DNA of 64,000 nt from Halalkalibacter oceani (GTDB taxonomy: Bacteria > Bacillota > Bacilli > Bacillales > Bacillaceae_D), in assembly GCF_023715605.1 (NCBI RefSeq), contig NZ_JAMBOL010000008.1, positions 101,890-165,889 on the forward strand. Reading direction: 5' to 3'. The notes below the pieces were generated by a model that saw nothing but the letters and a program-made list of their open reading frames with translations, had not been told where the DNA came from and searched no databases. The position numbers and the translations under genes are program-made. Every line of letters begins with the position of its first letter. Positions within the stretch are counted from its first letter, which is position 1. Positions 1-10,527 of this stretch are shown here, piece by piece.

Positions 1-1214
1 AGCAGCACTCCCCACGGAATATCGCGTGAATCTTTCCACGATAAGAGGCGCCCTCCGCTTAAGCGGGTTGGAATCGTAAAGAGCAAGACCGCAGCAAGGA
101 CGGCGATCATCCCGTCCGAAAGGCCTGGAATCACATAAATTCCGCCTTCCGACCAGAGAAAACTGCGTGAAATCCACATAAAAGCCGCAAAGATAAAGAC
201 AGCGCTGACCATTTGTTCTTCATATTTAATTTTGCCAAGCTTCTGTCTTTCCTGTTGAATTAATTCTTTTCCGCCAGGCAGCTGAGTCAGCTTCACTTTA
301 AAAGCGGATTTGCTTAAATAGAGCCAAGTGAAAATAAGCATGACAATGACGACCGGAACAGCAAATAACATCCACGTTGCAAATGAAAGCGTTATCCCAA
401 ACAGCTGCTCTAATTGACCGGCAAGGATGATATTCGGCGGTGTGCCGATTAACGTACCGAGTCCGCCAATCGTTCCAGCGTAGCCGATACTGAAAATAAG
501 CGACTTCTCAAATTTCGGCAGTTCTTTTTCATCCGGCTTCCCTTTCAGGACATCGGCGACCTGGGCTGTGATCGCCAGGCCCATCGGAATCATCATCATG
601 ACGGCAGCCGTGTTCGAGACCCACATTGACAAAAATCCGGTCGCGACCATAAAGCCAAGCAAAATCCGTTGTGTGCTCGTGCCGATGACGGCGATAATAA
701 ACAGAGCCATCCGTTTATGAAGATTCCATTTCTCCATTGCCGTAGCGATAAAGAAACCACCAAGAAATAAGAAAATGATGTCATCACCGTAGGAAGACGC
801 TACTGCATTGCCCTCCATCGCTCCCATAATCGGCAATAAAATTAACGGTAATAAGGACGTAGCCGGAATTGGAATCGCTTCTGTAATCCACCATGTTGCA
901 ATCCAAAGCGTAACGGCGAGAACAGCCTTCCCTTCAGGCGCCAACCCTTCCGGATGAAAAAACAGCATCGTGACAAGAAACAAAGCAGGACCAAGCAAAA
1001 GACCGATAAGCTGCGCCTGCGAGTACGGACGCGACGGCTTTTCCGAAGGGGGACGCGGCTCCCTTCCGCCGAGAGACTCATCCGTGCCTCCCTGGCCGGC
1101 CGCCGCCGCATTGCTGCCCGCATGTTTATGCAAAGCAAATATGTTTAACAGGTTTTTCGTACGTTGATGTTGTTTCCAAAGATTTTCCCATGTTGACGTA
1201 AGCAAATTGTTCAT
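1..1214 (-). CDS. DASS-family sodium/dicarboxylate symporter, C-terminus cut by window edge
   Basis: Integral membrane protein of the divalent anion:Na+ symporter (DASS/SLC13) family, expected to import C4-dicarboxylates or a related anion. About 404 codons are visible. The N-terminal 45 residues are cytoplasmic-looking and low in complexity (Ala/Gly/Pro/Arg rich); hydrophobic segments start near residue 50. The loop WVSNTAAVMMMIPMG carries the Ser-Asn-Thr motif that binds Na+ and substrate in this family. The matching second SNT motif lies in the missing C-terminal half. The start ATG at 1214 is preceded by AAAGGGAGATAAG. A two-component system lies directly upstream on the same strand, and a cre-like site sits in the gap, suggesting dicarboxylate induction plus carbon catabolite repression. 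The exact substrate is not determined. Confidence 0.85.
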   Translation of the reverse strand, partial: MNNLLTSTWENLWKQHQRTKNLLNIFALHKHAGSNAAAAGQGGTDESLGGREPRPPSEKPSRPYSQAQLIGLLLGPALFLVTMLFFHPEGLAPEGKAVLAVTLWIATWWITEAIPIPATSLLPLILLPIMGAMEGNAVASSYGDDIIFLFLGGFFIATAMEKWNLHKRMALFIIAVIGTSTQRILLGFMVATGFLSMWVSNTAAVMMMIPMGLAITAQVADVLKGKPDEKELPKFEKSLIFSIGYAGTIGGLGTLIGTPPNIILAGQLEQLFGITLSFATWMLFAVPVVIVMLIFTWLYLSKSAFKVKLTQLPGGKELIQQERQKLGKIKYEEQMVSAVFIFAAFMWISRSFLWSEGGIYVIPGLSDGMIAVLAAVLLFTIPTRLSGGRLLSWKDSRDIPWGVL

Positions 1215-1229
1215 TCTTATCTCCCTTTC

Positions 1230-1245
1230 ATGAAATCGCTTACAG
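1230..1245. promoter_or_regulatory. cre-like site (CcpA operator) upstream of the transporter gene
   Basis: ATGAAATCGCTTACAG matches the cre consensus WTGNAANCGNWWNCAW at all but the last position. It lies 15 bp upstream of the transporter start codon, where bound CcpA could block initiation or early elongation. crh and hprK, which feed CcpA control, are in the same window. Confidence 0.55.
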
Positions 1246-1286
1246 TCATTTTCTTAAATCTTACAACTTTTGTATAGTTTTTTTAA

Positions 1287-1997
1287 CTAAATGAAATCAG
1301 ATTGTTCCAACACTTTTTTTCCACTTTCAGCAAGGCGGTATTGCTGAAGCGGGCGACCGAAGCTGTGATAGACGACATCCTTTTGAATCCAGTTCTGCTG
1401 CTCGAAGTAGCGCAAGTATTTACGCAGGGACACATGGGAAACGCCTATCATGTCGCTTAATTCAGTTGCCGACTTCCAGCCCTCCTGCGCTGCCATCGCC
1501 TGCAAAATCCGGATACATGTTTCCTTCGTAATGCCTTTCGGAAGAACATAGCTGCTTTTCGGCTGTCCTGGCTGACGCGGATAAAAGAAACGGTCAACCT
1601 CTTCCTGCCGGAAATGAGCAGAAGACACGGCCATCTCATCCTTGTAATGCAGCAGCGCTTCCTGAAAGCGCTCAAATGTGAACGGTTTGATTAAGTAGTC
1701 GACGACGCCGTAACGGTAGCCTGTCTGCACAGATTGCTGGTCATTCGCTGATGTGATCAGAATGACATCGACATTCACATTTTGCGCTCTGATTTTTTTT
1801 AAGAGATCGAGGCCGTTTTGGTCATGAATATAAATGTCAAGTAAGACAAGATCAACTTCCGGCTTCTTGACCAGCTGCTCACCCTCTTCAATTGTTGAGG
1901 CGCTGCCAAGCCATGAAAAGCCTTCAACCTTTTCAACATATTTACGGTGAAATTTAGCGACAAGTGGATCATCTTCAACGGCTACAATTTTAATCAT
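1287..1997 (-). CDS. Response regulator, CitT/DctR type
   Basis: 236-residue regulator. Residues 1-120 are a receiver domain: the acidic pair D9-D10, phospho-acceptor D54 in VLLD, the conserved Thr/Ser in ILITSAND and the Lys of LIKPF are all present. The C-terminus (about 170-235) is a winged or helix-turn-helix DNA-binding domain (ATELSDMIGVSHVSLRKYL). The ATG at 1997 was chosen because GGGG lies about nine bases upstream and because the receiver fold starts there; the open frame continues to 2084 without a good start. It overlaps the kinase stop by eight bases, so the pair is translationally coupled. The family usually controls citrate, malate or C4-dicarboxylate uptake, which fits the transporter downstream. 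Confidence 0.9.
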   Translation of the reverse strand: MIKIVAVEDDPLVAKFHRKYVEKVEGFSWLGSASTIEEGEQLVKKPEVDLVLLDIYIHDQNGLDLLKKIRAQNVNVDVILITSANDQQSVQTGYRYGVVDYLIKPFTFERFQEALLHYKDEMAVSSAHFRQEEVDRFFYPRQPGQPKSSYVLPKGITKETCIRILQAMAAQEGWKSATELSDMIGVSHVSLRKYLRYFEQQNWIQKDVVYHSFGRPLQQYRLAESGKKVLEQSDFI

Positions 1998-3606
1998 GCT
2001 GCTCATCCCCTGTTTTCTGATTATGTGACGTGATTGGCAGGCTGACGCGAAAGGTCGTTCCGACTCCCGGTTCTGAAGCGACATGATAATTGCCGGCTGC
2101 CGCCTGGATCGCCTTGATCATGATCGACAGTCCGTATCCTCTGTTCATTCCCTTCGTCGAGACTCCTTTTTCCACCAGCACAGGCAGGCTCTCCTGCGGA
2201 AAGCCGCGACCATTGTCCCGAAGCTGATAAACCATTTCTCCGTTTTCAACTTCAAATGTCAGCTCAACTTGCTTCTCCTCTTGGCCAACCATCGCTTCGA
2301 CCGCGTTTTCAAGGCTGTTTCCTATAATGGTAATCCAGCGGTCAACCATCACGGGATCGTCCAGTGTCGGCCACTTTCTCGCTCCACGCAGCTCGATGCT
2401 AATATTGGCACGCTCCAGCCGCTCCATTTGACTGAATACAAAGCCGGCAATCGCCACATCGTCAATATGGGCCGAGATCCGCCCTGTTTCCTTTTGGTAA
2501 TTTTGCGACAAATGTTCAACATATTCTTTCAACTCATCATAGGATTCCGTATAAACCATCGCGCTAATAATATGAAGCTTATTCATAAATTCATGTGTCT
2601 GCATCCTTAACGTATGAGCGTAGGACTCTACCCCGGAGAGCTGCTTCATCACCGCATCAAGCTCATTGCGGTCACGGAAAGTGACCAATGCACCGACGCA
2701 TTCCCCGTCAACAATTACCGGCACCGAGCTCGTCATCATGTCAAACTGCCCGAGCTGAACAACCTGATCGTAGACGGCTTCCTTGTTTATAATTTGCGGC
2801 TCAAGGGTAAGAGCGGGCCACACCTTACTGATCGGCTCTCCCGTCAAGCTTCCTTGATAGCCTGCCGTTCGTAATAATTGTTCGGCTGCCCGGTTTGTGA
2901 TAATGATTGTCTGATCGGCATTGACCGCCACGATTCCTTCCCCGACACTTTCCAGCATCGCCTCGCGCTCCTGCATCATTTTGGCAATCTCCCACGGTTC
3001 AAGATTGAATAAAGTTTGCTTCAGCCTGCTTGCCAAGACGTAGGAGCCGAGCAGACCAAGCATCAAACTGATCGCCGTCCCGAAAAAAGTGCTGCGAATG
3101 CTTTCCCATACAGCTCCATCAATGAATTCTGTGGAAATGCCGACCGAAACGGCGCCGATTTGCCGGCCTTGATGAAACACCGGCTCAAAAGCCCGCATCG
3201 ATGGACCCAACGTCCCAACCGCTTCCGACGTATAGGTCTTTCCTTCGAGGACATCTCCGACATCACCGCCAACGAAATGCTGACCAATCCGTTCTTCCAC
3301 TGGATGGGTCAAACGGACTCCCTCCATGTCAACAATGACGATATATTGCAGCTGATGACTTTCGCGTATGCTTTTTGCCAAATTCCGTAGCTCCTCACTC
3401 GCTTCGCCGGCTTCAAGCGCCTCTGCGACGAGCGGCATTCTCGCAAAGTGACTCGCACTTAAGCTTGCTTTGCTGGCGAGTGCTTCTTTCGTCTGAACAG
3501 CTTGACCATAGCCGATCACCAGCCCCATCACAAGCAGCGTCAGGCATAGTAAGCCACTGGAAAATAACATCATCTGATAAGTAAGTGGAAGACTTCTTTT
3601 CCTCAT
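1990..3606 (-). CDS. Sensor histidine kinase, CitA/DcuS/DctS family
   Basis: 538-residue membrane kinase. Transmembrane helices are at about 11-34 and 174-192, and between them lies an extracellular PDC (CitA-like) sensor domain of about 135 residues. A cytoplasmic PAS domain (about 215-315) is followed by the short H-box RMQTHEFMNKLH with phospho-acceptor H338, typical of the CitA/DcuS group, then an HATPase domain with N-box NSLENAVEAM and G-box DNGRGF. The start ATG has GAGGAGAGAG upstream. The extracellular sensor domain and the neighbouring transporter indicate sensing of an external carboxylate; which one is unknown. Confidence 0.92.
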   Translation of the reverse strand: MRKRSLPLTYQMMLFSSGLLCLTLLVMGLVIGYGQAVQTKEALASKASLSASHFARMPLVAEALEAGEASEELRNLAKSIRESHQLQYIVIVDMEGVRLTHPVEERIGQHFVGGDVGDVLEGKTYTSEAVGTLGPSMRAFEPVFHQGRQIGAVSVGISTEFIDGAVWESIRSTFFGTAISLMLGLLGSYVLASRLKQTLFNLEPWEIAKMMQEREAMLESVGEGIVAVNADQTIIITNRAAEQLLRTAGYQGSLTGEPISKVWPALTLEPQIINKEAVYDQVVQLGQFDMMTSSVPVIVDGECVGALVTFRDRNELDAVMKQLSGVESYAHTLRMQTHEFMNKLHIISAMVYTESYDELKEYVEHLSQNYQKETGRISAHIDDVAIAGFVFSQMERLERANISIELRGARKWPTLDDPVMVDRWITIIGNSLENAVEAMVGQEEKQVELTFEVENGEMVYQLRDNGRGFPQESLPVLVEKGVSTKGMNRGYGLSIMIKAIQAAAGNYHVASEPGVGTTFRVSLPITSHNQKTGDEQHD

Positions 3607-3706
3607 AAGCTGCTCTCTCCTCGTTCAACATTCTTCAACCTTTTAAAAATACCATAATTTTGCTTGAAGAAAAACGAAGAAGACATGCGAGCGAGCATCG
3701 CCCCAG

Positions 3707-4135
3707 CTAGTTGATCATTCTCCGCAGCTTCACGATGACAACGTCCGTACCTGACTGACAGCCTCTTAACAGATAGAAAGCTTCCTCATTACCGCGCTCC
3801 TCCCGAATGATGCCATTACAGCTCATTTCTGCTTTCACCGGCCCCGAGCCTCTGTATTGATCCTCGGAACGATCGACCTCAATCTTTATTTTCTCTCCGT
3901 CATACTCAAGATCATATAATAGTGGATCCCCTTCATTTGTATATTCAACAATCCGCACCTGGTCAGGCGTCTTCCCCTCGACCTTTGTTAAAAACGTCTG
4001 CAAAACAGCAACGTTATAGACATCTCCGTGTACGTTGATCACATCGCCATTTTCAATCCCCTGCTCAAAATCGTAGGAACAGGCAGCTAACGTGACCGTC
4101 ATCACCAAAAGCATCGCGTACATTAAACGGTTCAT
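3707..4135 (-). CDS. DUF4362-type lipoprotein
   Basis: 142 residues with a lipoprotein signal peptide: a hydrophobic stretch and the lipobox LAAC, with C19 as the lipidated residue. The mature part contains GDVINVHGDVYN and IVEYTNEGDPLLYDLEYDG, patterns I associate with the DUF4362 family of Bacillus lipoproteins; its function is unknown. Two further Cys (in SCNG and RGCQ) could form a disulfide. The start has AAGGGGGGATAAG upstream. It stands alone between the crh terminator and the kinase gene. Confidence 0.75.
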   Translation of the reverse strand: MNRLMYAMLLVMTVTLAACSYDFEQGIENGDVINVHGDVYNVAVLQTFLTKVEGKTPDQVRIVEYTNEGDPLLYDLEYDGEKIKIEVDRSEDQYRGSGPVKAEMSCNGIIREERGNEEAFYLLRGCQSGTDVVIVKLRRMIN

Positions 4136-4197
4136 CTTATCCCCCCTTGAATAGAACGACTGTCCCTGCTTGAAAGTTGCCGTATCATAATCAGTAA

Positions 4198-4246
4198 AAT
4201 AAAAGGGGCTCAGACAAAAGGTTGTTTTCCCTTTTGCCCGGCCCCT
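4198..4246 (-). terminator. Rho-independent terminator of the whiA-crh operon
   Basis: Arms run from 4204 to about 4220 and from 4229 to 4246, with an inner CAAAAGG/CCTTTTG stem and an outer GGGGC/GCCCC stem. On the minus strand it is followed by TTTTATTTTAC. Confidence 0.8.
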
Positions 4247-4267
4247 AAAGTCACGATGATGACTGCT

Positions 4268-4522
4268 TTATTCTGATTCAATGAAAGCGACCAACGCTTC
4301 CAATGCTTCTTCCTCGTCTCTGCCCTCCGTCACAAGCGTAATTTTCGCTCCGTGGCCAACGGCAAGGCTCATTAAGCCCATAATACTTTTCGCGTTAACT
4401 TTCTTGCTCTCTCTTTCAATGTAAACATCTGAATTAAAACGGTTCGCTTCCTGTACGAACAATGCAGCCGGTCTGGCCTGCAATCCTGTTTTTTTCTTAA
4501 CAACTACCTCTTTTTTTACCAT
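4268..4522 (-). CDS. crh: HPr-like catabolite repression protein Crh
   Basis: 84-residue HPr paralogue. Position 15, the PEP-dependent phosphorylation His of HPr, is Gln (TGLQARPAAL), the hallmark of Crh; regulatory Ser46 (NAKSIMGLMSL) is kept. Crh is phosphorylated on Ser46 by HPr kinase, encoded at 24804-25742 here, and then acts as a CcpA co-regulator. It cannot carry sugar phosphotransfer. The ATG at 4522 follows a strong GGAGG; the open frame upstream of it overlaps the end of whiA and is not translated. In B. subtilis Crh also interacts with YvcK (GlmR), whose gene lies two genes upstream. Confidence 0.95.
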   Translation of the reverse strand: MVKKEVVVKKKTGLQARPAALFVQEANRFNSDVYIERESKKVNAKSIMGLMSLAVGHGAKITLVTEGRDEEEALEALVAFIESE

Positions 4523-4550
4523 AATTGTATTCCTCCTTAGCTTTATTCGT

Positions 4551-5507
4551 TTATTTTTTTGCTGTAAACGGTTGCCCATTTCGAAGTTTATCGGCAATTT
4601 CATCGATTTTGCGCAGACGGTGATTGACACCCGACTTGCTCACCTTCCCGCTTTCGACCATTTCACCGAGCTCCTTAAGCGTTACATCCTGATGCGCCAC
4701 GCGAAGCTCGGCAATCTCCCTCAGCTTCGGCGGAAGCTGACTTAAGCCAATTTCACGCTCCAGAAAGCGAATGTTCTCAACCTGCCGCAACGCCGCTCCG
4801 ACCGTTTTGTTCAGATTAGCGGTTTCACAATTGACAAGCCGATTAACTGAATTTCGCATATCCTTCATAATTCGGACATCCTCAAAATAGAGCAACGCTT
4901 GATGGGCCCCAATAATACTGAGAAACTCTGTAATTTTTTCGCTCTCTTTTATATACGTGATGAACCCCTTTTTACGTTCCAACGTTTTGGCATTTAATTG
5001 ATATTCGTTCATCAATTCACATAATGACTGATTATGCTCGCCATAGAGAGAGAAGATCTCAAGATGATAAGAGGACGTTTCCGGATGATTGATCGAGCCT
5101 CCCGCGAGAAAAGCTCCCCGCAAATAGGCGCGCTTGCAGCATGGAGATTTCGTAATTTCCTTTGAAATCGTCCGGACAATGACGAATCCTTCCTCTAAAA
5201 TACCCAAGTCCTCTAAAAGCATTTTCGCCTCATGCTTCATCCGCACAAGGTAGACGTTATTTTTTTTCAGTCTCATTTTCTTACGAACGAGCAGCTCGAC
5301 AAAGATTTCAGCATACAGTCTTTTGATCAGGACATAAATCCGTCTGGCAATCGCGGCATTTTCCGTTGTGACATCTAAAACGAGCTTCTTTTGATTAAAG
5401 GAAAGCGACCCGTTCATCCGAATGAGTGCGGCCAGCTCCGCTTTTGCACAACAATCCTCTTGTTCAAGCTGCGTTAATTCTTTTTTTGTGGTCGCGGCAA
5501 AAGACAC
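4551..5507 (-). CDS. whiA: WhiA, sporulation/division-associated DNA-binding protein
   Basis: 318 residues: an N-terminal LAGLIDADG-homing-endonuclease-like domain that has lost nuclease function in this family (about 1-190) and a C-terminal helix-turn-helix ([25 protein letters not shown]). WhiA binds DNA and in Bacillus affects chromosome segregation and division. The second GTG (5507) is chosen over the first (5516) because AAAGGAG lies six to nine bases before it and because the resulting N-terminus [11 protein letters not shown] matches known WhiA proteins. It sits in the rapZ-glmR-whiA-crh operon. Confidence 0.94.
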   Translation of the reverse strand: MSFAATTKKELTQLEQEDCCAKAELAALIRMNGSLSFNQKKLVLDVTTENAAIARRIYVLIKRLYAEIFVELLVRKKMRLKKNNVYLVRMKHEAKMLLEDLGILEEGFVIVRTISKEITKSPCCKRAYLRGAFLAGGSINHPETSSYHLEIFSLYGEHNQSLCELMNEYQLNAKTLERKKGFITYIKESEKITEFLSIIGAHQALLYFEDVRIMKDMRNSVNRLVNCETANLNKTVGAALRQVENIRFLEREIGLSQLPPKLREIAELRVAHQDVTLKELGEMVESGKVSKSGVNHRLRKIDEIADKLRNGQPFTAKK

Positions 5508-5578
5508 AGTACTCACTCCTTTCGGCCGAGGGCGGCAGCTTTGCTACCTTCCGAGCAGCCAACCTCTTGATACGTACT

Positions 5579-6526
5579 TTATGATGAAAGATTTAGCAGG
5601 GCATGGGATACTTTCACAGCATCATGCCGCAGCATATGATGCCACTCCAGGACAAACCGGTCTGCTATAATTTCGACCCCCATATGACGTAACCGGTTCT
5701 GATCCACGACAACCTGGCTCGCGCCTTCCTCCGCATACCTTACCTGCAAAGCGGATGAAACGGGTGAGCTGTGGACAAGAATGTCTTCGACAAGCCCCTC
5801 TCCGCAATGGTCGACAATCGCCTGCAAATGATCAGCAGCGGAATAACCGTCCGTCTCACCTTCCTGGGTCATGACATTGCATATATACACTTTTCTTGCT
5901 TTTGCCTTTCGGATCGCCTGCGAAATTCCCGGAACGAGTAAATTTGGCAGGACGCTTGTGTACAAGCTTCCTGGTCCGAGGACAATCAAGTCTGCTTCCT
6001 CAATCGCCTGGATACTCTCCTGCAACGGTTCCACTTCCTCAGGTGTCAGAAAAACACGCTTGATTTTCTTGTGAACCCGCGGAATTTGTGATTCCCCCGT
6101 GACAATGCTTCCGTCCTCCATTTCAGCGTGAAGAACGATGCTGCGATTGGCCGCAGGATAGACTTTTCCCCTGACGTTTAACACCTTAGAAAGCTCTGAT
6201 ATCCCCCGAGCAAAATCGCCTGTAATCGACGTCATCCCGGCCAGAAGCAAATTTCCAAGTGAATGACCTGATAAGCCATTTCCGTTTTCAAACCGGTGTT
6301 GAAAGAGCTGCTCGACTAAAGGCTCAACTTCCGCTAACGCGACAAGAACGTTGCGGACATCCCCCGGCGGCGGAATATCTAATTCCTTGCGCAGCCTGCC
6401 TGAGCTTCCGCCATCGTCGGCGACTGTGACAATCGCCGTAATCGAAACAGGGAATGTTTTCAGTCCTCTCAGCAACACGGACAGGCCCGTTCCTCCCCCA
6501 ATGACAACAATATTCTTTTTTTTCAC
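5579..6526 (-). CDS. glmR: GlmR/YvcK, gluconeogenesis and cell-wall precursor regulator
   Basis: 315-residue CofD-like protein with the nucleotide-binding N-terminus [17 protein letters not shown], the acidic motif [11 protein letters not shown] and the mid-protein [19 protein letters not shown]. In B. subtilis YvcK/GlmR binds UDP-GlcNAc and stimulates GlmS, steering carbon into peptidoglycan precursors on gluconeogenic media. The start GTG overlaps the rapZ stop (GTGA). Family length (about 317) is matched. The surrounding rapZ-glmR-whiA-crh order is the conserved one. Confidence 0.94.
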   Translation of the reverse strand: MKKKNIVVIGGGTGLSVLLRGLKTFPVSITAIVTVADDGGSSGRLRKELDIPPPGDVRNVLVALAEVEPLVEQLFQHRFENGNGLSGHSLGNLLLAGMTSITGDFARGISELSKVLNVRGKVYPAANRSIVLHAEMEDGSIVTGESQIPRVHKKIKRVFLTPEEVEPLQESIQAIEEADLIVLGPGSLYTSVLPNLLVPGISQAIRKAKARKVYICNVMTQEGETDGYSAADHLQAIVDHCGEGLVEDILVHSSPVSSALQVRYAEEGASQVVVDQNRLRHMGVEIIADRFVLEWHHMLRHDAVKVSHALLNLSS

Positions 6527-7419
6527 GTAATCCTTTCCTTCCCTTTGTCAATATCCCGATGACTGACATGGAGCATATATTCTTCAGAGAAGGCTTTACC
6601 GAAATACTCCGCAAGTGTCACCGAGCGATGCTTGCCGCCAGTGCAGCCAATTCCTATGACGACCTGGCTTTTCCCTTCCCGCTTATACTGCGGGAGCATA
6701 AACGAAAGAAGATCGGTCAGTTTTTCCACGAATGTTTGCGTTTCCGACCACTTCATCACATAGGAGGAAACCTCCTCCTCCAGCCCCGTTTTCGGACGCA
6801 TATGGTCGATGTAATGAGGGTTGGGCAGAAAGCGAACATCGAAGACGAGATCAGCGTCAATCGGAATCCCGTATTTAAAACCAAATGACATAATGTTTAC
6901 CGAAAAAGGATGGCGCTCCGTTGAACAAAAGCGCTGAATAATACGCTCGCGCAATTGAATCGGCTTCAAATCAGTTGTATCAATAATCTGCTGACTTCGC
7001 CCTTTCAATTCCTCCAGCATTTCCCGCTCAAGCTGAATCCCTTCAAGTGGAAGACCGTTCGGAGCAAGTGGATGAGAGCGTCTCGTTTCCTTGTAACGCT
7101 GAACGAGCTTCGCATCCTTCGCATCCAAATAAACAATCTGCACCTTCAGATTCATATCAGGCGGCTGCGTAATTGAATCAATCGCTTCAAAAAGATGGTC
7201 GAAAAACTTTCTGCCGCGCAAATCGATGACGAGAGCGACTTTATTCATTTTTCCGTTTGAGCCGTCAATCAGTTCGACAAATTTTGGAATAAGCGCCGGG
7301 GGCAAATTATCAACACAGAAATAGCCAAGATCCTCAAAGCTTTGCATCGCTACAGTCTTTCCGGCCCCTGACATACCTGTAATAATGACAATTTGAATTT
7401 CTTCATTTTCCGCTTTCAT
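6523..7419 (-). CDS. rapZ: RapZ/YvcJ nucleotide-binding protein
   Basis: 298 residues. The P-loop is GMSGAGKT (residues 15-22). The C-terminal domain has [19 protein letters not shown], the conserved RapZ signature. In B. subtilis YvcJ hydrolyses GTP and ATP and affects competence; in E. coli RapZ is an RNA adaptor controlling glmS. The adjacent glmR gene keeps the link to amino-sugar supply. The ATG at 7419 has GGGGGGAG upstream. Confidence 0.93.
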   Translation of the reverse strand: MKAENEEIQIVIITGMSGAGKTVAMQSFEDLGYFCVDNLPPALIPKFVELIDGSNGKMNKVALVIDLRGRKFFDHLFEAIDSITQPPDMNLKVQIVYLDAKDAKLVQRYKETRRSHPLAPNGLPLEGIQLEREMLEELKGRSQQIIDTTDLKPIQLRERIIQRFCSTERHPFSVNIMSFGFKYGIPIDADLVFDVRFLPNPHYIDHMRPKTGLEEEVSSYVMKWSETQTFVEKLTDLLSFMLPQYKREGKSQVVIGIGCTGGKHRSVTLAEYFGKAFSEEYMLHVSHRDIDKGKERIT

Positions 7420-7443
7420 CGTTTGCTCCCCCCCATCCCTTTT

Positions 7444-7917
7444 TTATGTATATTCAGGCTCTAAGCGATAAGATAGTAAATCAAAATCCTTCGTATAATA
7501 GAACGTGCCAAACATCATCCCTTTTTCCTTTAAAATGTGATGGAAAATATGCTTATCCCCTTCAGCCATCGGCAGATTGCTCACTTCTCCGATTTCCTTC
7601 CAGGCAAGCTTTCCTTCAGGAGATGTTGCAAGGAGTTCGCCGGAATAGTCGGTGGCCTGAAAGGTAAACATCATCCACTCCTTAACCGGCTTGTCATTTT
7701 CCATGATGATCATCGTCAGCACAGCCCGCAATTGGCAATCTTTAAGCGAAATACCTGTTTCCTCACGAAACTCGCGCTCTGCTGCTTCCTTTATTGATTC
7801 TCCCTGTTCCATTTTCCCGCCTGGAGCGACCCACCAGCCGCGTCTCGGCTTTTGTAATAACAGGGCTTTATTTCCTGATGTCAAGATACAGTTTGCTACT
7901 CGTTGCAATCCATTCAC
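7444..7917 (-). CDS. yvcI: NUDIX hydrolase YvcI
   Basis: 157 residues containing the NUDIX box GGKMEQGESIKEAAEREFREETGI with the REEXTG core, preceded by LLLQKPRRGWWVAPGGK. It probably hydrolyses a nucleoside diphosphate derivative; the substrate is unknown. The GTG at 7917 is preferred: AGGAG lies seven bases upstream and the encoded VNGLQRV matches the known YvcI start, while the ATG at 7935 lacks a ribosome site. It is the first gene of the yvcI-rapZ-glmR-whiA-crh run. Confidence 0.9.
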   Translation of the reverse strand: MNGLQRVANCILTSGNKALLLQKPRRGWWVAPGGKMEQGESIKEAAEREFREETGISLKDCQLRAVLTMIIMENDKPVKEWMMFTFQATDYSGELLATSPEGKLAWKEIGEVSNLPMAEGDKHIFHHILKEKGMMFGTFYYTKDFDLLSYRLEPEYT

Positions 7918-8104
7918 CTCAGTTCTCCTATCCACTTATTATACAATTAATCCAAACGTCTCACAATTCCTAAGCTATACACTGTGAGAAGAAAAAGTGA
8001 AAGTTACACCGGATGTGGAAGGTACACGCACTGAGGTGACAAGCAACAGTATGATGTAAGCCCTTACTTATTTGCGCAGCAAGGAAACTGGAGGAAATGA
8101 AGTT

Positions 8105-8135
8105 AAAAAAAGGGCACGGACGCAAAGGTCCGTGC
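8105..8135 (-). terminator. Rho-independent terminator, second of two after trxB
   Basis: GCACGGAC (8114-8121) pairs with GTCCGTGC (8128-8135) around a six-base loop. On the minus strand a seven-T run follows at 8111-8105. Confidence 0.8.
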
Positions 8136-8146
8136 AACAATTATAT

Positions 8147-8189
8147 AAAAAAGGGGGTCAATTACTTAATCCTATAGTAACCCTTTTTT
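8147..8189. terminator. Weak inverted repeat with flanking A/T runs after trxB
   Basis: AAAAAAGGG (8147-8155) faces CCCTTTTTT (8181-8189) over a long loop. The symmetric A and T tracts would allow function in either direction. It lies between the trxB stop and the stronger terminator at 8105-8135. Confidence 0.45.
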
Positions 8190-8241
8190 ATTTCACATGT
8201 GTTACAGAAGCATTAAGAACGAATGACGTTTCTTATCTTGA

Positions 8242-9192
<951 letters not shown>

Positions 9193-9280
9193 TCACTCCT
9201 TTTCCAGCTTGTACTCACTTTTATCTTTATCCAGTCATATCGTAGCCAAAAAGCGGCCCTTTGTCTAACTTCCTGCTCAG

Positions 9281-10321
9281 TTATTCAGCCCAAATCTGAT
9301 ACCGTAGCTCACTAAGCGACAGCTTAGATTGTAAAAACCGCTCCGCTTGCCGACACGAAAGCCTCGCAGCCCGTTCAATCAGCTGCTTCGCCTTTTTTTC
9401 CTCACCGACATGAGCAAGCGCGACCGCATAACAAAAGAGAAGCGCCGGCCTCTGTTCCAGCTGCCATTGCTGTAATTCCTTCAGCCTCTCATAGGCCTCC
9501 TGATAGTGGCCGACCGCGCATAACGTTTCGGCTATTTTGATATAGTGATCTTCCTGAAGAGGATAGACATTTTTTAACGTGCGTATATAATGGTCTGCCT
9601 GCTTAGCATCCCCTTTTTCGGTATAAAACAATGCCAGGTTGCAAATGGCGATCAAATTTCCTTTATCCTTTTCCAATACAGCTTCGCATATCGCAAATGC
9701 CCGCTGCTCCCCCTGTCTGAACAAGGCCTCCGCCAAATGGTTGTGAGCGGCCCAGCAGGTTGGATGATCGTTCACAATCGCTTGCAGAATCGGAATGGAA
9801 GATTGAACTTCCCCTTTTCGCAGCAGTCTATGGGCATGCTCATGTCTGGCAACCAGCTCATCCTCCTGCGCGTCCAATTCCTCCCAGTCGTCGTCCTCTT
9901 CCCGTTCAAACCGCAGCAAGTCGAGCAATTCATACGCATCCGCAGAGAAACGCTCATTCGGATGAAGCTCTAAATAGCGCAAAGTGGCACGTTCCGCTTG
10001 TTCAAACAGACCTAAATAAGCGTAATTATTGGCCATGAAAAAATAACATTCCGATAATTTGTCCCCTCTTTCATTCAGGACATCGTGCAAAATATCATTG
10101 GAACGCTCATATTCGCCGAGCTCCGAGAGCACAGCCGCGAGCTGAATGCGAAAGACAGGCTCCTGAGCTGTGAGCTTTACCGCTCGTTCAAAAAGCCTGA
10201 CTGCTTTTTGCAAATGATTTTTGCGGTAGGCCTCAAGTCCGCGTTGAAAAAAATAATCGCCGTTTTGATACAATGGAACGACCTTGCGTTTGTTTTGTTC
10301 ATTTTGTGGTGTTACATCCAT
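9281..10321 (-). CDS. yvcD: Tetratricopeptide-repeat protein (YvcD-like)
   Basis: 346 residues made of helical TPR-like repeats: GDYFFQRGLEAYRKNHLQKAVRLFERAVKL at the N-terminus and several later units. There is an acidic linker near residue 130 (EREEDDDWEELDAQEDE). It is a likely scaffold; no enzyme motif is visible. The ATG at 10321 has GGAGG 11 bases upstream and gives an N-terminus like B. subtilis YvcD. The longer open frame to 10474 crosses the terminator of the next gene and is rejected. The position between hisI and trxB is conserved. Confidence 0.85.
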   Translation of the reverse strand: MDVTPQNEQNKRKVVPLYQNGDYFFQRGLEAYRKNHLQKAVRLFERAVKLTAQEPVFRIQLAAVLSELGEYERSNDILHDVLNERGDKLSECYFFMANNYAYLGLFEQAERATLRYLELHPNERFSADAYELLDLLRFEREEDDDWEELDAQEDELVARHEHAHRLLRKGEVQSSIPILQAIVNDHPTCWAAHNHLAEALFRQGEQRAFAICEAVLEKDKGNLIAICNLALFYTEKGDAKQADHYIRTLKNVYPLQEDHYIKIAETLCAVGHYQEAYERLKELQQWQLEQRPALLFCYAVALAHVGEEKKAKQLIERAARLSCRQAERFLQSKLSLSELRYQIWAE

Positions 10322-10447
10322 GAAGTTATGGTCCTCCAGCTTCTCATCATACCACCTAGTATACATCATTTTAACAATGAACAGTACTATGTTGTTCGAT
10401 AACACGTCTATCAAAAAGCTTCCGAAAAAAATGACGAATTGTAAAAT

Positions 10448-10480
10448 AAAAAAACATGAGCTGCAGCAGTTCATGTTTTT
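10448..10480 (-). terminator. Terminator after the 10528-11085 gene
   Basis: ACATGAGCTGC faces GCAGTTCATGT with one mismatch; a T run follows on the minus strand (TTTTTTTATTTTAC). Confidence 0.7.
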
Positions 10481-10527
10481 GGCAAAGACTATTCATATTA
10501 ATCAAATTTCCGGTGCTTATTTGCCCG

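Noticed and set aside
2083..3584. Plus-strand open frames opposite the kinase gene
   Set aside because: They are antisense shadows of a clearly coding frame and have no ribosome sites.
10322..10474. N-terminal extension of the TPR gene
   Set aside because: It would include the terminator of the upstream gene; the internal ATG at 10321 has a GGAGG and matches YvcD.
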